DNA of 64,000 nucleotides from JABCPE02 sp963516675 (GCA_963516675.1 CAUQBH010000002.1:62001-126000); one strand, 5' to 3'. Counted from the first letter of the stretch, positions 16,113-26,413 are shown. The notes: a model not told the origin generated them from the sequence alone. Made by a program: numbers and translations.

Positions 16113-18209
16113 TTATTTCAGTTGTCGGATACCCATTTCATAGAACCCGAAACTTAGCAAATCAGCGTTTTCATTGATAACTTGGTCTGTAGAACGCCCA
16201 GCACCATGTCCAGCATTCATCTCTATTCGGATAAGAATAGGATTTGGACAGCTTTGTTTCTCTTGTAGTTCAGCTCCAAATTTAAAGGAGTGTGCAGGAA
16301 CTACACGGTCATCATGGTCGCTCGTGATGATCATCGTAGAAGGATAGCACACGCCTTTTTTCACATTATGAACTGGCGAGTAGGATTTCAGGTATTCAAA
16401 CATCTCTTTGCTGTCCTCTGCTGTTCCGTAGTCATAAGCCCAGCCAGCACCAGCAGTAAACTTATTATAACGAAGCATGTCCAATACACCCACACCAGGG
16501 AAAGCCACTTTGGCAAGGTCTGGTCTCATAGTCATGGTAGCACCTACGAGAAGTCCGCCATTAGAACGCCCAGAAAGAGCCATGTATTTCGGAGAAGTGT
16601 ATCCGTTCTTTTGTAGGTATTCTCCTGCTGCGATGAAGTCATTGAATACATTTTTCTTCTGCATTTTGGTTCCTGCATCGTGCCATTTTTTACCATATTC
16701 GCCGCCACCACGGATGTTCGGAACAGCGTAGATTCCTCCGTTTTCCATCCAGATAGCATTTACAGGCGAGAAAGAAGGTGTAAGACTTATATTAAACCCT
16801 CCATAAGAATACAGAATAGTTGGGTTTTTACCATCTCTTTTTAATCCTTTTTTGTAGTTGATCATCATCGGTATTTTAGTCCCATCTGCTGAGGTATAAA
16901 ATACTTGTTCAGATACATAGTTATCAGGATTAAACTTCACTTTAGGTTTTTGGTGAATTTGGTATTTTCCTGTGGTCAAATTATATTTATAAATCGTGCT
17001 AGGCGTGATGTAATTTGTAAATGAAAAATACAGCTCTTTTTCTCCTGTTTTCCCTTCGAAACCATCTGCCTTCCCAGCGCCAGGGAGTTTGATATCGCGG
17101 ATAAGTTTTCCGTTGTAGTCCAGCTGCTGCACGAAAGAAATAGCATCTTTCATATATTTAGCAAATAGGTATCCGCCACCAGTAGAGATAGACAGCACAT
17201 TTTCTTTTTCTGGGACTACTTCTGTCCAGCTGTTAGGATTATTGATATTAAATTTCACTATCTTTTTGTTTGGAGCATTTCTGTCCGTGATAGCATAGAT
17301 GAAATCGCCTTTGGTGTCGATTACATTTGTATTAAAATCATACCCAGTCTGCACAGGGACGAAGTCTGTTTTTTTCTTTAAATCTTTGATGTAAAGCTCG
17401 TTCCCGTTCGTAGCATTCGCCGCAGAAATGATTAGAAATCTCTGGTCATCAGAAACGCTGGCAGAAAGATATCTTCGTTTAAAGTTCTCTCCACCGATGA
17501 TGAGCTGGTCTTCGGACTGCTTAGTTCCTAGTTTGTGGAAATAGATTTTGTGCGTGTCTGTCTTTGCAGAAAGTACGCTTCCATCAGGCCTGTCGTAGCT
17601 GGAATAGTAGAAACCTTCATCGCCAAGCCATGCAATTCCGCTGAATTTCACATCTACAAGGGTTTCATCGATTTGCTTTTTGGTAATGGCATCTAGGATG
17701 ATGATTTTATTCCAGTCGCTACCTCCTTCGGAGATTTTGTAAGCGACAAGGTTTCCTTTTTTATTAAAGCTGATTCCCGCCAAGGAAGTAGTCCCGTCAG
17801 CCGAGAATTTATTAGGGTCAAGGAACACTTCTGTTTTTCCGTTTTTGTCCTTTCTGTATAGAACATACTGCGCCTGAAGTCCATCGTTTTTATAGAAATA
17901 AGTGTAATCTCCCTCTTTGAATGGAGCAGAAATTTTTTCATAATTCCAAATGTCTTTCAGTTGTTTTGCAATGTCCTTTCTGAAAGGGATTTTAGCCAAA
18001 TAATTATTAGTAAAATCTACCTCGCTTTTTACCCAGTTTTTGGTGTTTTGGGACATGTCATCTTCCAGCCAGCGGTAAGGGTCTTCCACCTTCGTACCAA
18101 AATACTCATCGGTGTGGCTTATTTTCTCTGTTTTAGGATAATTGTGTTGAGCGTTCATAAATGAAATGGCAGCTAAACCCACTGCGCAGCATAATGTTTT
18201 GTTAATCAT
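16113..18209 (-). CDS. Prolyl oligopeptidase (S9A), exported
   Basis: This 698-aa serine peptidase cleaves peptides after proline. A signal peptide (MINKTLCCAVGLAAISFMNAQ) indicates export to the periplasm or beyond. The seven-bladed propeller (about 75-400) opens with the DPYRWLEDDMSQ block. The alpha/beta-hydrolase domain carries Ser in ALSGRSNGG (about 547), Asp in TSDHDDRVVP (about 634) and His in NAGHGAGRS (about 669). GGFNISLTPSFSP precedes the active site as in the family. The start was moved to ATG 18209; the upstream in-frame ATG (18266) would add 19 residues before the signal peptide. A TATATTTG box lies 16 nt before the chosen start. The gene is divergent from the GH3 gene. Confidence 0.94.
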   Translation of the reverse strand: MINKTLCCAVGLAAISFMNAQHNYPKTEKISHTDEYFGTKVEDPYRWLEDDMSQNTKNWVKSEVDFTNNYLAKIPFRKDIAKQLKDIWNYEKISAPFKEGDYTYFYKNDGLQAQYVLYRKDKNGKTEVFLDPNKFSADGTTSLAGISFNKKGNLVAYKISEGGSDWNKIIILDAITKKQIDETLVDVKFSGIAWLGDEGFYYSSYDRPDGSVLSAKTDTHKIYFHKLGTKQSEDQLIIGGENFKRRYLSASVSDDQRFLIISAANATNGNELYIKDLKKKTDFVPVQTGYDFNTNVIDTKGDFIYAITDRNAPNKKIVKFNINNPNSWTEVVPEKENVLSISTGGGYLFAKYMKDAISFVQQLDYNGKLIRDIKLPGAGKADGFEGKTGEKELYFSFTNYITPSTIYKYNLTTGKYQIHQKPKVKFNPDNYVSEQVFYTSADGTKIPMMINYKKGLKRDGKNPTILYSYGGFNISLTPSFSPVNAIWMENGGIYAVPNIRGGGEYGKKWHDAGTKMQKKNVFNDFIAAGEYLQKNGYTSPKYMALSGRSNGGLLVGATMTMRPDLAKVAFPGVGVLDMLRYNKFTAGAGWAYDYGTAEDSKEMFEYLKSYSPVHNVKKGVCYPSTMIITSDHDDRVVPAHSFKFGAELQEKQSCPNPILIRIEMNAGHGAGRSTDQVINENADLLSFGFYEMGIRQLK

Positions 18210-18225
18210 AACTAAAGATTTTTCC

Positions 18226-18233
18226 CAAATATA
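18226..18233 (-). promoter_or_regulatory. Prolyl oligopeptidase -7 box (TATATTTG)
   Basis: This TAnnTTTG match on the minus strand is 16 nt before ATG 18209. It supports that start over the one at 18266, which lies upstream of the box. Confidence 0.5.
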
Positions 18234-18275
18234 ATTAAATTTCCCATTGTAAAAAGTAGTTTTCATTAAAATCTT

Positions 18276-18283
18276 TATTTTTG
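18276..18283 (+). promoter_or_regulatory. GH3 gene -7 box (TATTTTTG), leaderless candidate
   Basis: This TAnnTTTG match is separated from the GH3 start codon by only CCTT, the same 4-nt spacing as at dnaB and uvrC. The -33 element is not clear. Confidence 0.45.
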
Positions 18284-18287
18284 CCTT

Positions 18288-19796
18288 ATGATAAATTTTT
18301 TAAAAACTAAAATTGCCTTACTTTGGGCAAAAAAACATACCAAAAATGCTGAAATTTATAAACAAAATGCGGCGGCTGACCAAGAAAAACTTTTGTTTTC
18401 TTTGTTAAAAACAGCCGAAAATACGTTTTTTGGAAAAGAGCGTCATTTTGGAGAAATCCAGTCTGTCAAGGATTTTCAGGAAAAAGTTCCTATCAGTGAT
18501 TATGAGGATTTAAAACCCTATATAGAGCGCATAAAAAACGGAGAAAAAGATATTCTATGGACTTCCCAGCCAGAATATTTCGCTAAAACATCTGGGACGA
18601 CATCAGGCGCGAAGTACATTCCCATTTCAAAGGAGGGAATGCCTTACCAAATAGCCGCTGCACAATCGGCGATATTCCACTACATTGCCCAAAAAGACAA
18701 TGCGGATTTTGTGGCAGGGAAAATGATTTTCCTACAAGGTTCTCCAGAGCTGGAAGAAATCAATGGCATCAAAACAGGCAGACTGTCAGGAATTGTGGCG
18801 CATCACATCCCAAATTATCTTCAAAAAAACAGACTACCTTCTTATGAAACCAACTGCATAGAAGACTGGGAAACCAAGGTGGATAAAATTGTGGAAGAGA
18901 CTGAAAATCAGAATATGACTTTGATTTCTGGTATTCCGCCGTGGCTCATTATGTATTTTGAAAAACTGATTGATAAGAAAGGTAAAAAAATAAAGGAAAT
19001 TTTCCCTAATCTTCAGCTCATCATCACAGGCGGAGTAAACTATGAACCTTACCGAGAAAAAATGGAACATCTTTTAGGCGGTGAGGTGGATATTATCCAG
19101 ACTTTCGCAGCGAGTGAGGGGTTTTTCGCTTTTCAAGATGACTACACACAGGAAGGACTTTTGCTTTTGACTAATCATGGGATTTTCTATGAATTCGTTC
19201 CATTAGAAGAGTTTGGAAAACCTAATGCAAGGAGATTGACCCTATCAGAAATTGAACTAAATAAAGATTACGCTTTGGTTATCAGCACAAATTCTGGGCT
19301 TTGGGCGTATTCTATAGGCGATGTGGTTCGTTTTATTTCTAAAAATCCTCACCGAGTTTTGGTAAGTGGGAGAACGAAACATTTTACCTCTGCTTTTGGA
19401 GAGCATGTGATTGCTTTTGAGGTGGAAGAAGCCATGAAAGCCACTGTGGCAAAGCACCCAGCGCAAATCACTGAGTTTCACCTTGCGCCGCAGGTAACAC
19501 CTGAAAACAAGGAACTTCCTTATCACGAGTGGTTTATAGAATTTGAGAAACAGCCAGAGGATTTGGAGGAATTTAGGAAAACACTGGATTTGGAGATGAG
19601 GGAGCGAAATGTTTATTACGATGATTTGATTTCAGGGAACGTTCTTCAATCATTGAAAATCAGTTGTTTGGCAAAAAACGCTTTTCAAGAATATGCCAAA
19701 GCAGAAGGAAAACTGGGCGGACAAAACAAAATCCCACGACTTGCCAACGATAGGAAAATAGCCGAGATTTTGGAAAAGTTCAAGGAATTGGCGTAA
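18288..19796 (+). CDS. GH3-family acyl-adenylating enzyme
   Basis: This 502-aa protein matches the GH3 family, named after plant auxin-responsive genes that form acyl-amino-acid conjugates via acyl-AMP. Visible blocks are the ATP-binding YFAKTSGTTSGAKYIPIS (about 97-114), ASEGFFAFQ in the adenylation core, YSIGDVVRF and VSGRTKHFTSAFGEH near the hinge. The C-terminal lobe ends in GGQNKIPRLANDRKI, a GH3 signature. Bacteroidota carry single-copy GH3 homologues of unknown substrate; an auxin role is not implied. The next two genes follow at 7 and 3 nt (DUF5071, MFS), suggesting an operon. A -7 box 4 nt upstream suggests a leaderless message. Confidence 0.88.
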   Translation: MINFLKTKIALLWAKKHTKNAEIYKQNAAADQEKLLFSLLKTAENTFFGKERHFGEIQSVKDFQEKVPISDYEDLKPYIERIKNGEKDILWTSQPEYFAKTSGTTSGAKYIPISKEGMPYQIAAAQSAIFHYIAQKDNADFVAGKMIFLQGSPELEEINGIKTGRLSGIVAHHIPNYLQKNRLPSYETNCIEDWETKVDKIVEETENQNMTLISGIPPWLIMYFEKLIDKKGKKIKEIFPNLQLIITGGVNYEPYREKMEHLLGGEVDIIQTFAASEGFFAFQDDYTQEGLLLLTNHGIFYEFVPLEEFGKPNARRLTLSEIELNKDYALVISTNSGLWAYSIGDVVRFISKNPHRVLVSGRTKHFTSAFGEHVIAFEVEEAMKATVAKHPAQITEFHLAPQVTPENKELPYHEWFIEFEKQPEDLEEFRKTLDLEMRERNVYYDDLISGNVLQSLKISCLAKNAFQEYAKAEGKLGGQNKIPRLANDRKIAEILEKFKELA

Positions 19797-19803
19797 TCAA
19801 ACG

Positions 19804-20184
19804 ATGAAAAATATAAAAACCTTATTGCCCAAAGACAAATTAGATGATAGTAATTTAGAGAAAATAAAATTGTTAAATGACTCTGATTTGTCTCAAATTA
19901 CAACTGAATTGCTAACTTGGACACAAGATGCTAATTGGCCTATATTTTCTAAAATTGTAGAAATTATTGTAGCAAGGCAAGATTTGTTCATTGGTGAAAT
20001 TTCCAAAATTTTCCAAACAGATGATAGGATTTGGAAATATTGGATTTTGATGAATATCTGCCCTAAACTTAGTTTAGAAAACATAGATTTCTTGAAAAAA
20101 GATTTTGATAATATGGTAAAGGTTTTACCGACAAATATAGAAGAAGAGGAAATTTTGGAATTGATAAATACATTAAGAAAATAA
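19804..20184 (+). CDS. DUF5071-like protein
   Basis: This 126-aa soluble protein of all-helical character resembles DUF5071: an LLPKDKLDDSNLEKIKLL N-terminus, LLTWTQDANWPIF in the middle, and IWKYWILMNICPKL. It has no catalytic motif, signal peptide or membrane segment. DUF5071 folds are related to HEAT-like helical repeats and often occur as immunity-type or accessory proteins, but nothing here ties it to a toxin. It lies 7 nt after the GH3 gene and 3 nt before the MFS gene, so it is probably co-transcribed with both. Function unknown. Confidence 0.75.
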   Translation: MKNIKTLLPKDKLDDSNLEKIKLLNDSDLSQITTELLTWTQDANWPIFSKIVEIIVARQDLFIGEISKIFQTDDRIWKYWILMNICPKLSLENIDFLKKDFDNMVKVLPTNIEEEEILELINTLRK

Positions 20185-20187
20185 ATA

Positions 20188-21432
20188 ATGAACCTAAAAA
20201 TATCACTTGATGCTCTAAAAGTCTTGAAGAATCAGGAGTTTAGAGACCTTATTACAGGGCGGTTTTTCATTATTCTTGCTTTTAAGATGACCTCCACGCT
20301 TTTGGGTTGGTGGGTTTATGAGCTGACAGGAGATCCGTTTTCTATTGGGTTGATTGGTTTGTCTGAGGTGATTCCTGCGGTGGGATGCGCCTTGTATGCT
20401 GGGCATTTCATTGATATGAACGAAAAGAGAAGGCTTTTGCTTATTTGTAATTTTGCATATGTTGTTCTTCTTGGGTCGTTGCTTATCCCTGCATGGTCAC
20501 AGGCAAGTTTAGGAATTAGTAATGAGGGAGTTACTTATTTTATTTATTTTGTAGTTTTTCTTACAGGGATTGCTCGGTCTTTCCTTGGGCCTATTGTACC
20601 TGCAATGATACCTAAAATCGTGAGCAAAGAGCTTCTCCCAAGAGCCATTACTATCAATCAGACTACATTTTTGGCGGCATCGGTCATGGGGCATGCGATG
20701 TGTGGATTTTTGGTTTCGCTGTTACAGATTAAGGGAACATTAGTAGTGATAGTTTCTTCCTTGTTTGTCGCTTTTTTCTTCTATTTTAAAACAAAACCAC
20801 AGCATTCGGAATTTAAAGACCAAGAAGTCAATGTTTATGAGAGTATAAAGGAAGGCTTGCATTATATCTTTAAGACAAAAGAAATCGTGGGCGCTTTGAC
20901 ATTGGATTTGTTCGCTGTGCTTTTTGGCGGCGCGGTGGCTCTTATTCCTGTTTTTGCAAAGGATATTTTACAGCTGGGCGCGGTAGGTTACGGCTTTCTG
21001 AATGCGGCTTCGGACATTGGGGCGGGGATTTCTATTTTCACACTGACTTTCTTCCCTTTGAGAAGAAATCAAGGTAAGCTTCTGCTTTTCAGTGTTTTTG
21101 GATTTGGGGCATGCATTTTGCTCTTTGGGATTTCAGAATATTTTATTTTATCATTTTTAGCATTGCTGATGAGTGGTATTTTGGATGGCGTGAGTGGAGT
21201 GATTAGAGGGACTATCGTCCAGCTGAAAACGCCTGACCATATGAGGGGAAGAGTGATGAGCATCAACAGCATGTTCGTGATGTCCAGCAATGAGCTGGGG
21301 CAGTTTGAGAGTGGAGTGGCGGCAAGGCTTTTCGGGGCGGTAAATGCCGTGGTTATAGGCGGATCTATCACGATGCTTATCGCTGTGGTGGTGAGACTTA
21401 CCTCTCCAAAACTAAGGGAAATGGAGTATTAG
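20188..21432 (+). CDS. MFS transporter (DHA3-like exporter)
   Basis: This 414-aa major facilitator protein has about 12 hydrophobic helices. It begins with FRDLITGRFFIILAFKM, as in DHA3/enterobactin-exporter (EntS-like) proteins. A loop of the MFS motif-A type follows helix 2 (GHFIDMNEKRRLL). Late blocks such as GYGFLNAASDIGAGISIF and KTPDHMRGRVMSINSMF match this group. The likely role is proton-driven efflux of a small molecule; the substrate cannot be assigned. It is the last gene of the GH3-DUF5071-MFS unit, raising the possibility that it exports a GH3 product, which is inference only. Confidence 0.85.
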   Translation: MNLKISLDALKVLKNQEFRDLITGRFFIILAFKMTSTLLGWWVYELTGDPFSIGLIGLSEVIPAVGCALYAGHFIDMNEKRRLLLICNFAYVVLLGSLLIPAWSQASLGISNEGVTYFIYFVVFLTGIARSFLGPIVPAMIPKIVSKELLPRAITINQTTFLAASVMGHAMCGFLVSLLQIKGTLVVIVSSLFVAFFFYFKTKPQHSEFKDQEVNVYESIKEGLHYIFKTKEIVGALTLDLFAVLFGGAVALIPVFAKDILQLGAVGYGFLNAASDIGAGISIFTLTFFPLRRNQGKLLLFSVFGFGACILLFGISEYFILSFLALLMSGILDGVSGVIRGTIVQLKTPDHMRGRVMSINSMFVMSSNELGQFESGVAARLFGAVNAVVIGGSITMLIAVVVRLTSPKLREMEY

Positions 21433-21478
21433 ATTTGCGAGAATGAAAAAATAATTTTAATTTTAACCTATAAAAAAG

Positions 21479-21507
21479 TTGAATTGTATTCAAAATTCAT
21501 ATATTTG
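21479..21507 (+). promoter_or_regulatory. acpP promoter
   Basis: A -33 TTG (21479-21481) and -7 TATATTTG (21500-21507) are 18 nt apart, with the acpP ATG 29 nt downstream. This is a strong match for the lineage consensus, as expected for a highly expressed gene. Confidence 0.75.
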
Positions 21508-21536
21508 CACAAAAATAAATTTAAAATTATATTGTT

Positions 21537-21773
21537 ATGTCAGACATTACATCTAGAGTAAAAGCTATCATTGCTGATAAGCTTGATGTTGAAGAAACAG
21601 AAGTAACTCCAGAAGCTAGCTTCACTAACGATTTAGGAGCTGATTCTTTGGATACAGTAGAATTGATCATGGAATTTGAAAAAGAATTTAACATTCAAAT
21701 CCCAGATGACCAAGCTGAAAAAATTCAGACTGTAGGTCATGCAATCGCTTACATCGAGGAAGTGATTAAATAA
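21537..21773 (+). CDS. acpP: Acyl carrier protein
   Basis: This 78-aa acidic four-helix carrier holds growing acyl chains on a phosphopantetheine arm. The attachment site is Ser37 in LGADSLDTVELIMEFE. The sequence is canonical throughout (FTNDLGADSLD, FNIQIPDDQAEKIQTVGHAIAYI). It has its own strong promoter and lies 27 nt before fabF, the standard acpP-fabF pairing. rnc, the IPExxxVDY gene and pyk follow in the same direction with tiny gaps or overlaps, so part of its transcription probably reads into them. Confidence 0.98.
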   Translation: MSDITSRVKAIIADKLDVEETEVTPEASFTNDLGADSLDTVELIMEFEKEFNIQIPDDQAEKIQTVGHAIAYIEEVIK

Positions 21774-21800
21774 TTGTTTTACTGAAAAACTAAAAAAATT

Positions 21801-23045
21801 ATGGAATTAAAGAGAGTAGTAGTTACAGGTTTTGGAGCCATTACGCCACTGGGCAGTAATGCGCAGGAATATTGGGAAAATCTCACTAAAGGCGTAAGTG
21901 GTGCTGCACCTATTACTCTTTTTGATTCTACTAATTTTAAAACTCAATTCGCTTGTGAAGTCAAAGATTTTGACCCTCTTGCTCATTTTGATAAGAAAGA
22001 GGCGAAGAAAATGGACAGAAACACGCAGTTGGGACTTGTTGCGGCAAGAGAAGCTGTGACGCATAGTAGAATAATAGAAGATGAGGTAAACAAGGATAGA
22101 ATAGGTGTAGTTTGGGGTTCTGGAATTGGAGGGTTAGGAACTTTTGAAGCCGAAGTTTTAGGCTGGGCAAATACAGATGTTCCAAGGTTTAATCCGTTCT
22201 TTATTCCTAAAATGATAGCAGATATCACGCCAGGGAATATTTCTATAGAATATGGATTCCATGGGCCGAATTATACTACTGTTTCTGCGTGTGCATCATC
22301 GACCAATGCTCTGATAGATGCTAAAATGCTTATCCAGTTAGGTAAAGCAGATGTCATCGTATGTGGGGGGTCAGAAGCTGCTGTTACAGCCAGCGGTGTA
22401 GGAGGCTTTAATGCCTTGATGGCGCTTTCTACAAGAAATGATGACCCAAAAACAGCATCTAGACCATTTGACAAAGACCGTGATGGTTTTGTCCTTGGGG
22501 AAGGGGCAGGGTGTGTTATTCTTGAGGAATATGAGCATGCTGTAAAGCGAGGAGCTACTATCTATGCAGAACTAAAAGGAGCAGGTCTAAGTGCCGATGC
22601 TTACCACATGACAGCTCCACATCCAGAAGGATTGGGTGCGTATCTTGTGATGAAAAACTGTTTAGAAGATGCTGGCGTTCAGCCTAATGAGGTAGATCAT
22701 ATCAATATGCATGGTACATCTACACCTCTTGGGGATATAGCAGAGTCTAGCGCTATCGCTAAATTGTTCGGAGAACATGCTTATAATATTCAAATAAACT
22801 CTACAAAGTCTATGACAGGGCATCTTCTAGGTGCAGCAGGAGTTATAGAATCTATAGCAGCGTTAGGGACTATCATTCATGGTGTGGTACCACCTACGAT
22901 CAACCATTTCACTGATGATGAACAGATAGACTCTCGTCTTAATTTTACATTCAATAAAGCTGTTCAGAGAGATGTGAAAGTAGCAATGAGTAATACTTTC
23001 GGTTTCGGAGGACATAATGCCTGTGTTCTATTTAAGAAAATCTAA
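21801..23045 (+). CDS. fabF: Beta-ketoacyl-ACP synthase II
   Basis: FabF condenses malonyl-ACP with acyl-ACP in fatty-acid elongation and governs temperature-dependent unsaturated chain length. The 414-aa thiolase-fold enzyme has the complete active site: nucleophile Cys164 (VSACASSTNAL), His in INMHGTSTPLGD (about 304), Lys in NSTKSMTGHLLGAAG (about 336) and His in GFGGHNACVLF (about 404). The stop codon shares one base with the rnc start (TAATG), so the two are translationally coupled. It lies 27 nt after acpP. Confidence 0.97.
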   Translation: MELKRVVVTGFGAITPLGSNAQEYWENLTKGVSGAAPITLFDSTNFKTQFACEVKDFDPLAHFDKKEAKKMDRNTQLGLVAAREAVTHSRIIEDEVNKDRIGVVWGSGIGGLGTFEAEVLGWANTDVPRFNPFFIPKMIADITPGNISIEYGFHGPNYTTVSACASSTNALIDAKMLIQLGKADVIVCGGSEAAVTASGVGGFNALMALSTRNDDPKTASRPFDKDRDGFVLGEGAGCVILEEYEHAVKRGATIYAELKGAGLSADAYHMTAPHPEGLGAYLVMKNCLEDAGVQPNEVDHINMHGTSTPLGDIAESSAIAKLFGEHAYNIQINSTKSMTGHLLGAAGVIESIAALGTIIHGVVPPTINHFTDDEQIDSRLNFTFNKAVQRDVKVAMSNTFGFGGHNACVLFKKI

Positions 23046-23806
23046 TGAATAAGATTAGGAGGTATATTTCAGACTTTCTATTAAAGAAAAGAAGAGATAC
23101 AAAATACCCCGATAGGGATCTGAAATTTATTGCCGAGATTAGTAAACTCGTTGGATTTAAAATCCAAGATATAGAGCTATACAGAGAGGCTTTTTCCTTA
23201 AAAAAAAATTCTAAAGATGGTGGCTGTTCCAAAAACTATGAGAGACTTGAGTTTTTGGGAGATGCTATGATAGGAAGCATCATTTCTTATTATCTGTATG
23301 AGAACTATCCTAATCACAATGAAGGTTATCTCACGCAGATGAAATCCAAGATTGTCAATAGACAAAATCTTAATCGCTTGGGCGAACAGTTGTGTTTGAC
23401 CAGTTATATTCAGAATTCTAAATTACAAGTTTTAGGAGAAAATATTTCGGGGAATTTGTTGGAAGCTTTGGTGGGAGCGGTGTATTTGGATGCTAATTAT
23501 GAAATGTGCCAGTCTGTTGTCGAAAGATGGCTTCTTAACCCAAGTGAGATTACCAGAATAGAAAACAAAATAGTAAGCTATAAGAGTCTTCTTCTGGAAT
23601 GGGGACAGAAAAAGAAAGTGAAGATCCAGTATGAAACTGCCGAGGAGCTCTTGCCTAACAAGAGTATTTGTTTCAAATGTTCGGTCTTGCTTAATGAAGA
23701 AAAAATAGGCTGTGCCTCTGAGTCTTCAAAGAAAAAAGCAGAAGAAAAAGCGGCTAAAAGAGCGTTTTATGCATTAAATAAAAGAGAAAATATCCTTGAA
23801 AAATAA
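23045..23806 (+). CDS. rnc: Ribonuclease III
   Basis: RNase III cuts double-stranded RNA in rRNA and mRNA maturation. The 253-aa protein has the signature NYERLEFLGDAMIGSIIS (about 61-78), including the catalytic Glu and Asp. The second metal-binding Glu lies in NLLEALVGAVYLD. The double-stranded RNA-binding domain is C-terminal (about 178-248: YKSLLLEWGQKKK, then SESSKKKAEEKAAKRAF). An N-terminal basic extension precedes the domain. The start overlaps the fabF stop by one base, and the 3' end overlaps the next gene by 11 nt. The acpP-fabF-rnc linkage is widespread in bacteria. Confidence 0.95.
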   Translation: MNKIRRYISDFLLKKRRDTKYPDRDLKFIAEISKLVGFKIQDIELYREAFSLKKNSKDGGCSKNYERLEFLGDAMIGSIISYYLYENYPNHNEGYLTQMKSKIVNRQNLNRLGEQLCLTSYIQNSKLQVLGENISGNLLEALVGAVYLDANYEMCQSVVERWLLNPSEITRIENKIVSYKSLLLEWGQKKKVKIQYETAEELLPNKSICFKCSVLLNEEKIGCASESSKKKAEEKAAKRAFYALNKRENILEK

Positions 23807-24260
23807 CAAAATATTCCTTGATTTTGAAGAAGAAGAAATTGTAATAGGGTTGATAAAATTGAAACAACAAATATCTCATCACGAGCTGTTTTTCAAGGTA
23901 AATCAACTCAATTTGTTTAATTTTTATAGAGCCAATGACTTGATGGTGGAGGATTATTTTAGACATTATAAGTTTCCAAAGTTTGAAACTTATGATGAAA
24001 TTACACAAGCTAAATTTACTATCTTTGCTAACAAGTCTTTTTGGTCCGAAACAAAACAAACGAGTCCAAATGAGCTTTTTCAGCAAGGAGACGAAGAAAA
24101 ATATTTTATTGATAAAGAAGTAGATTATATAATCTTTTCAAAAGATGGTTGGGAAGATTTTTCTAATATAAATTTTCCTAAGGATTGGGTGGATTCCGTA
24201 GAGGAACATCTACTCTCTTCAGAACAGGAATTATACCAAATAATATTTTATGATAAATAA
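23796..24260 (+). CDS. IPExxxVDY family protein (TTG start)
   Basis: This 154-aa protein belongs to a Bacteroidota family named for an I-P-x(n)-VDY motif; here the variant is FIDKEVDYIIF at about 107-117. It is acidic, soluble and without signal peptide or membrane helices. Function unknown. No ATG occurs in the first 49 codons and conserved-looking sequence begins at once (FLDFEEEEIVIGLIKLK), so the start must be non-ATG. TTG at 23796 fits and overlaps the end of rnc by 11 nt, as expected for coupling. It sits between rnc and pyk, its usual place as I recall it in Flavobacteriia. Confidence 0.82.
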   Translation: MKNNKIFLDFEEEEIVIGLIKLKQQISHHELFFKVNQLNLFNFYRANDLMVEDYFRHYKFPKFETYDEITQAKFTIFANKSFWSETKQTSPNELFQQGDEEKYFIDKEVDYIIFSKDGWEDFSNINFPKDWVDSVEEHLLSSEQELYQIIFYDK

Positions 24261-24264
24261 AGAC

Positions 24265-25698
<1,434 letters not shown>

Positions 25699-25733
25699 AA
25701 TATTGTTTAATCTAAAATTGATAAAATAAAATT

Positions 25734-26144
25734 ATGTATCCAGAAGAATTAGTAATTCCTATGAAGGAAGAACTTACAGAAAATGGTTTCAAAGACCTTA
25801 CAACGCCAGAGCAGGTTGTAGAAGCACTTGGGCAGAAAGGGACAACGCTATTGGTTATCAACTCTGTGTGTGGTTGCTCTGCTGGAGCAGCGAGACCAGG
25901 AGTGCTTTATTCCCTTACAGGAGATAAGAAACCAGATCATTTAGTGACTGCTTTTGCAGGATTTGATACGGAAGCTGTAGCAGAAGCGAGAAAGCACATG
26001 GCACCATTCCCGCCGTCTTCTCCATCTATTGCTTTGTTCAAAGATGGTGAGCTTGTTCATATGATAGAAAGACACCATATAGAAGGGCATCCAGCAGGAG
26101 CTATCGCTGCTAATTTGCAAGCAGCTTATGAAGAGTTCTGCTAA
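25734..26144 (+). CDS. BrxA/BrxB-type bacilliredoxin
   Basis: This 136-aa thioredoxin-fold protein belongs to the YphP/YqiW family that removes bacillithiol from mixed disulfides. The active site is the CGC motif in NSVCGCSAGAARPG (about 42-55). The conserved PFPPSSPSIALFKDGELVHMIERHHIEG block follows near residue 90. Length and sequence are typical, and no signal peptide is present. Flavobacteriia are known to carry such proteins, consistent with bacillithiol as the low-molecular-weight thiol, but no bacillithiol synthesis gene is in this window. It lies 35 nt after pyk and ends at a strong terminator. Confidence 0.9.
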   Translation: MYPEELVIPMKEELTENGFKDLTTPEQVVEALGQKGTTLLVINSVCGCSAGAARPGVLYSLTGDKKPDHLVTAFAGFDTEAVAEARKHMAPFPPSSPSIALFKDGELVHMIERHHIEGHPAGAIAANLQAAYEEFC

Positions 26145-26168
26145 AAAGATACTTTTTAGAAAAAGAAT

Positions 26169-26206
26169 AAAGCCAATCTTTAATTACAAAGATTGGCTTT
26201 ATTTAT
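26169..26206 (+). terminator. Bacilliredoxin terminator
   Basis: The 13-bp stem AAAGCCAATCTTT/AAAGATTGGCTTT with a 6-nt loop is followed by a T-rich tail. Confidence 0.85.
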
Positions 26207-26281
26207 TTTTATGAGAAAATTATTTTTAAAACTATTTTAAATGGATATAAAATTTAATAAAATGTAAATGTTATAAAAATA

Positions 26282-26315
26282 AAAAACCTTGGCAATCAGT
26301 GGATTATCAAGGTTT
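26282..26315 (-). terminator. tRNA operon terminator
   Basis: The minus-strand stem AAAACCTTG/CAAGGTTTT is followed by T-rich sequence, a few bases after the tRNA-Leu(TAA) 3' end. Confidence 0.7.
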
Positions 26316-26320
26316 TAGAG

Positions 26321-26404
26321 TACCCCAGGCGGGACTTGAACCCGCACGCCAAAGGAGGCACAGGATTTTAAGTCCTGCGTGTCTACCAGTTCCACCACCA
26401 GGGC
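26321..26404 (-). tRNA. tRNA-Leu (TAA)
   Basis: An 84-nt class II tRNA with a long variable arm. The acceptor GCCCTGG pairs with CTGGGGT (two wobbles), with discriminator A. The anticodon loop is CTTAAAA and the T-arm is GCGGG/CCCGC around TTCAAGT. CCA is not encoded. It is the last gene of a three-tRNA operon. Confidence 0.95.
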
Positions 26405-26413
26405 ATGGAATGG

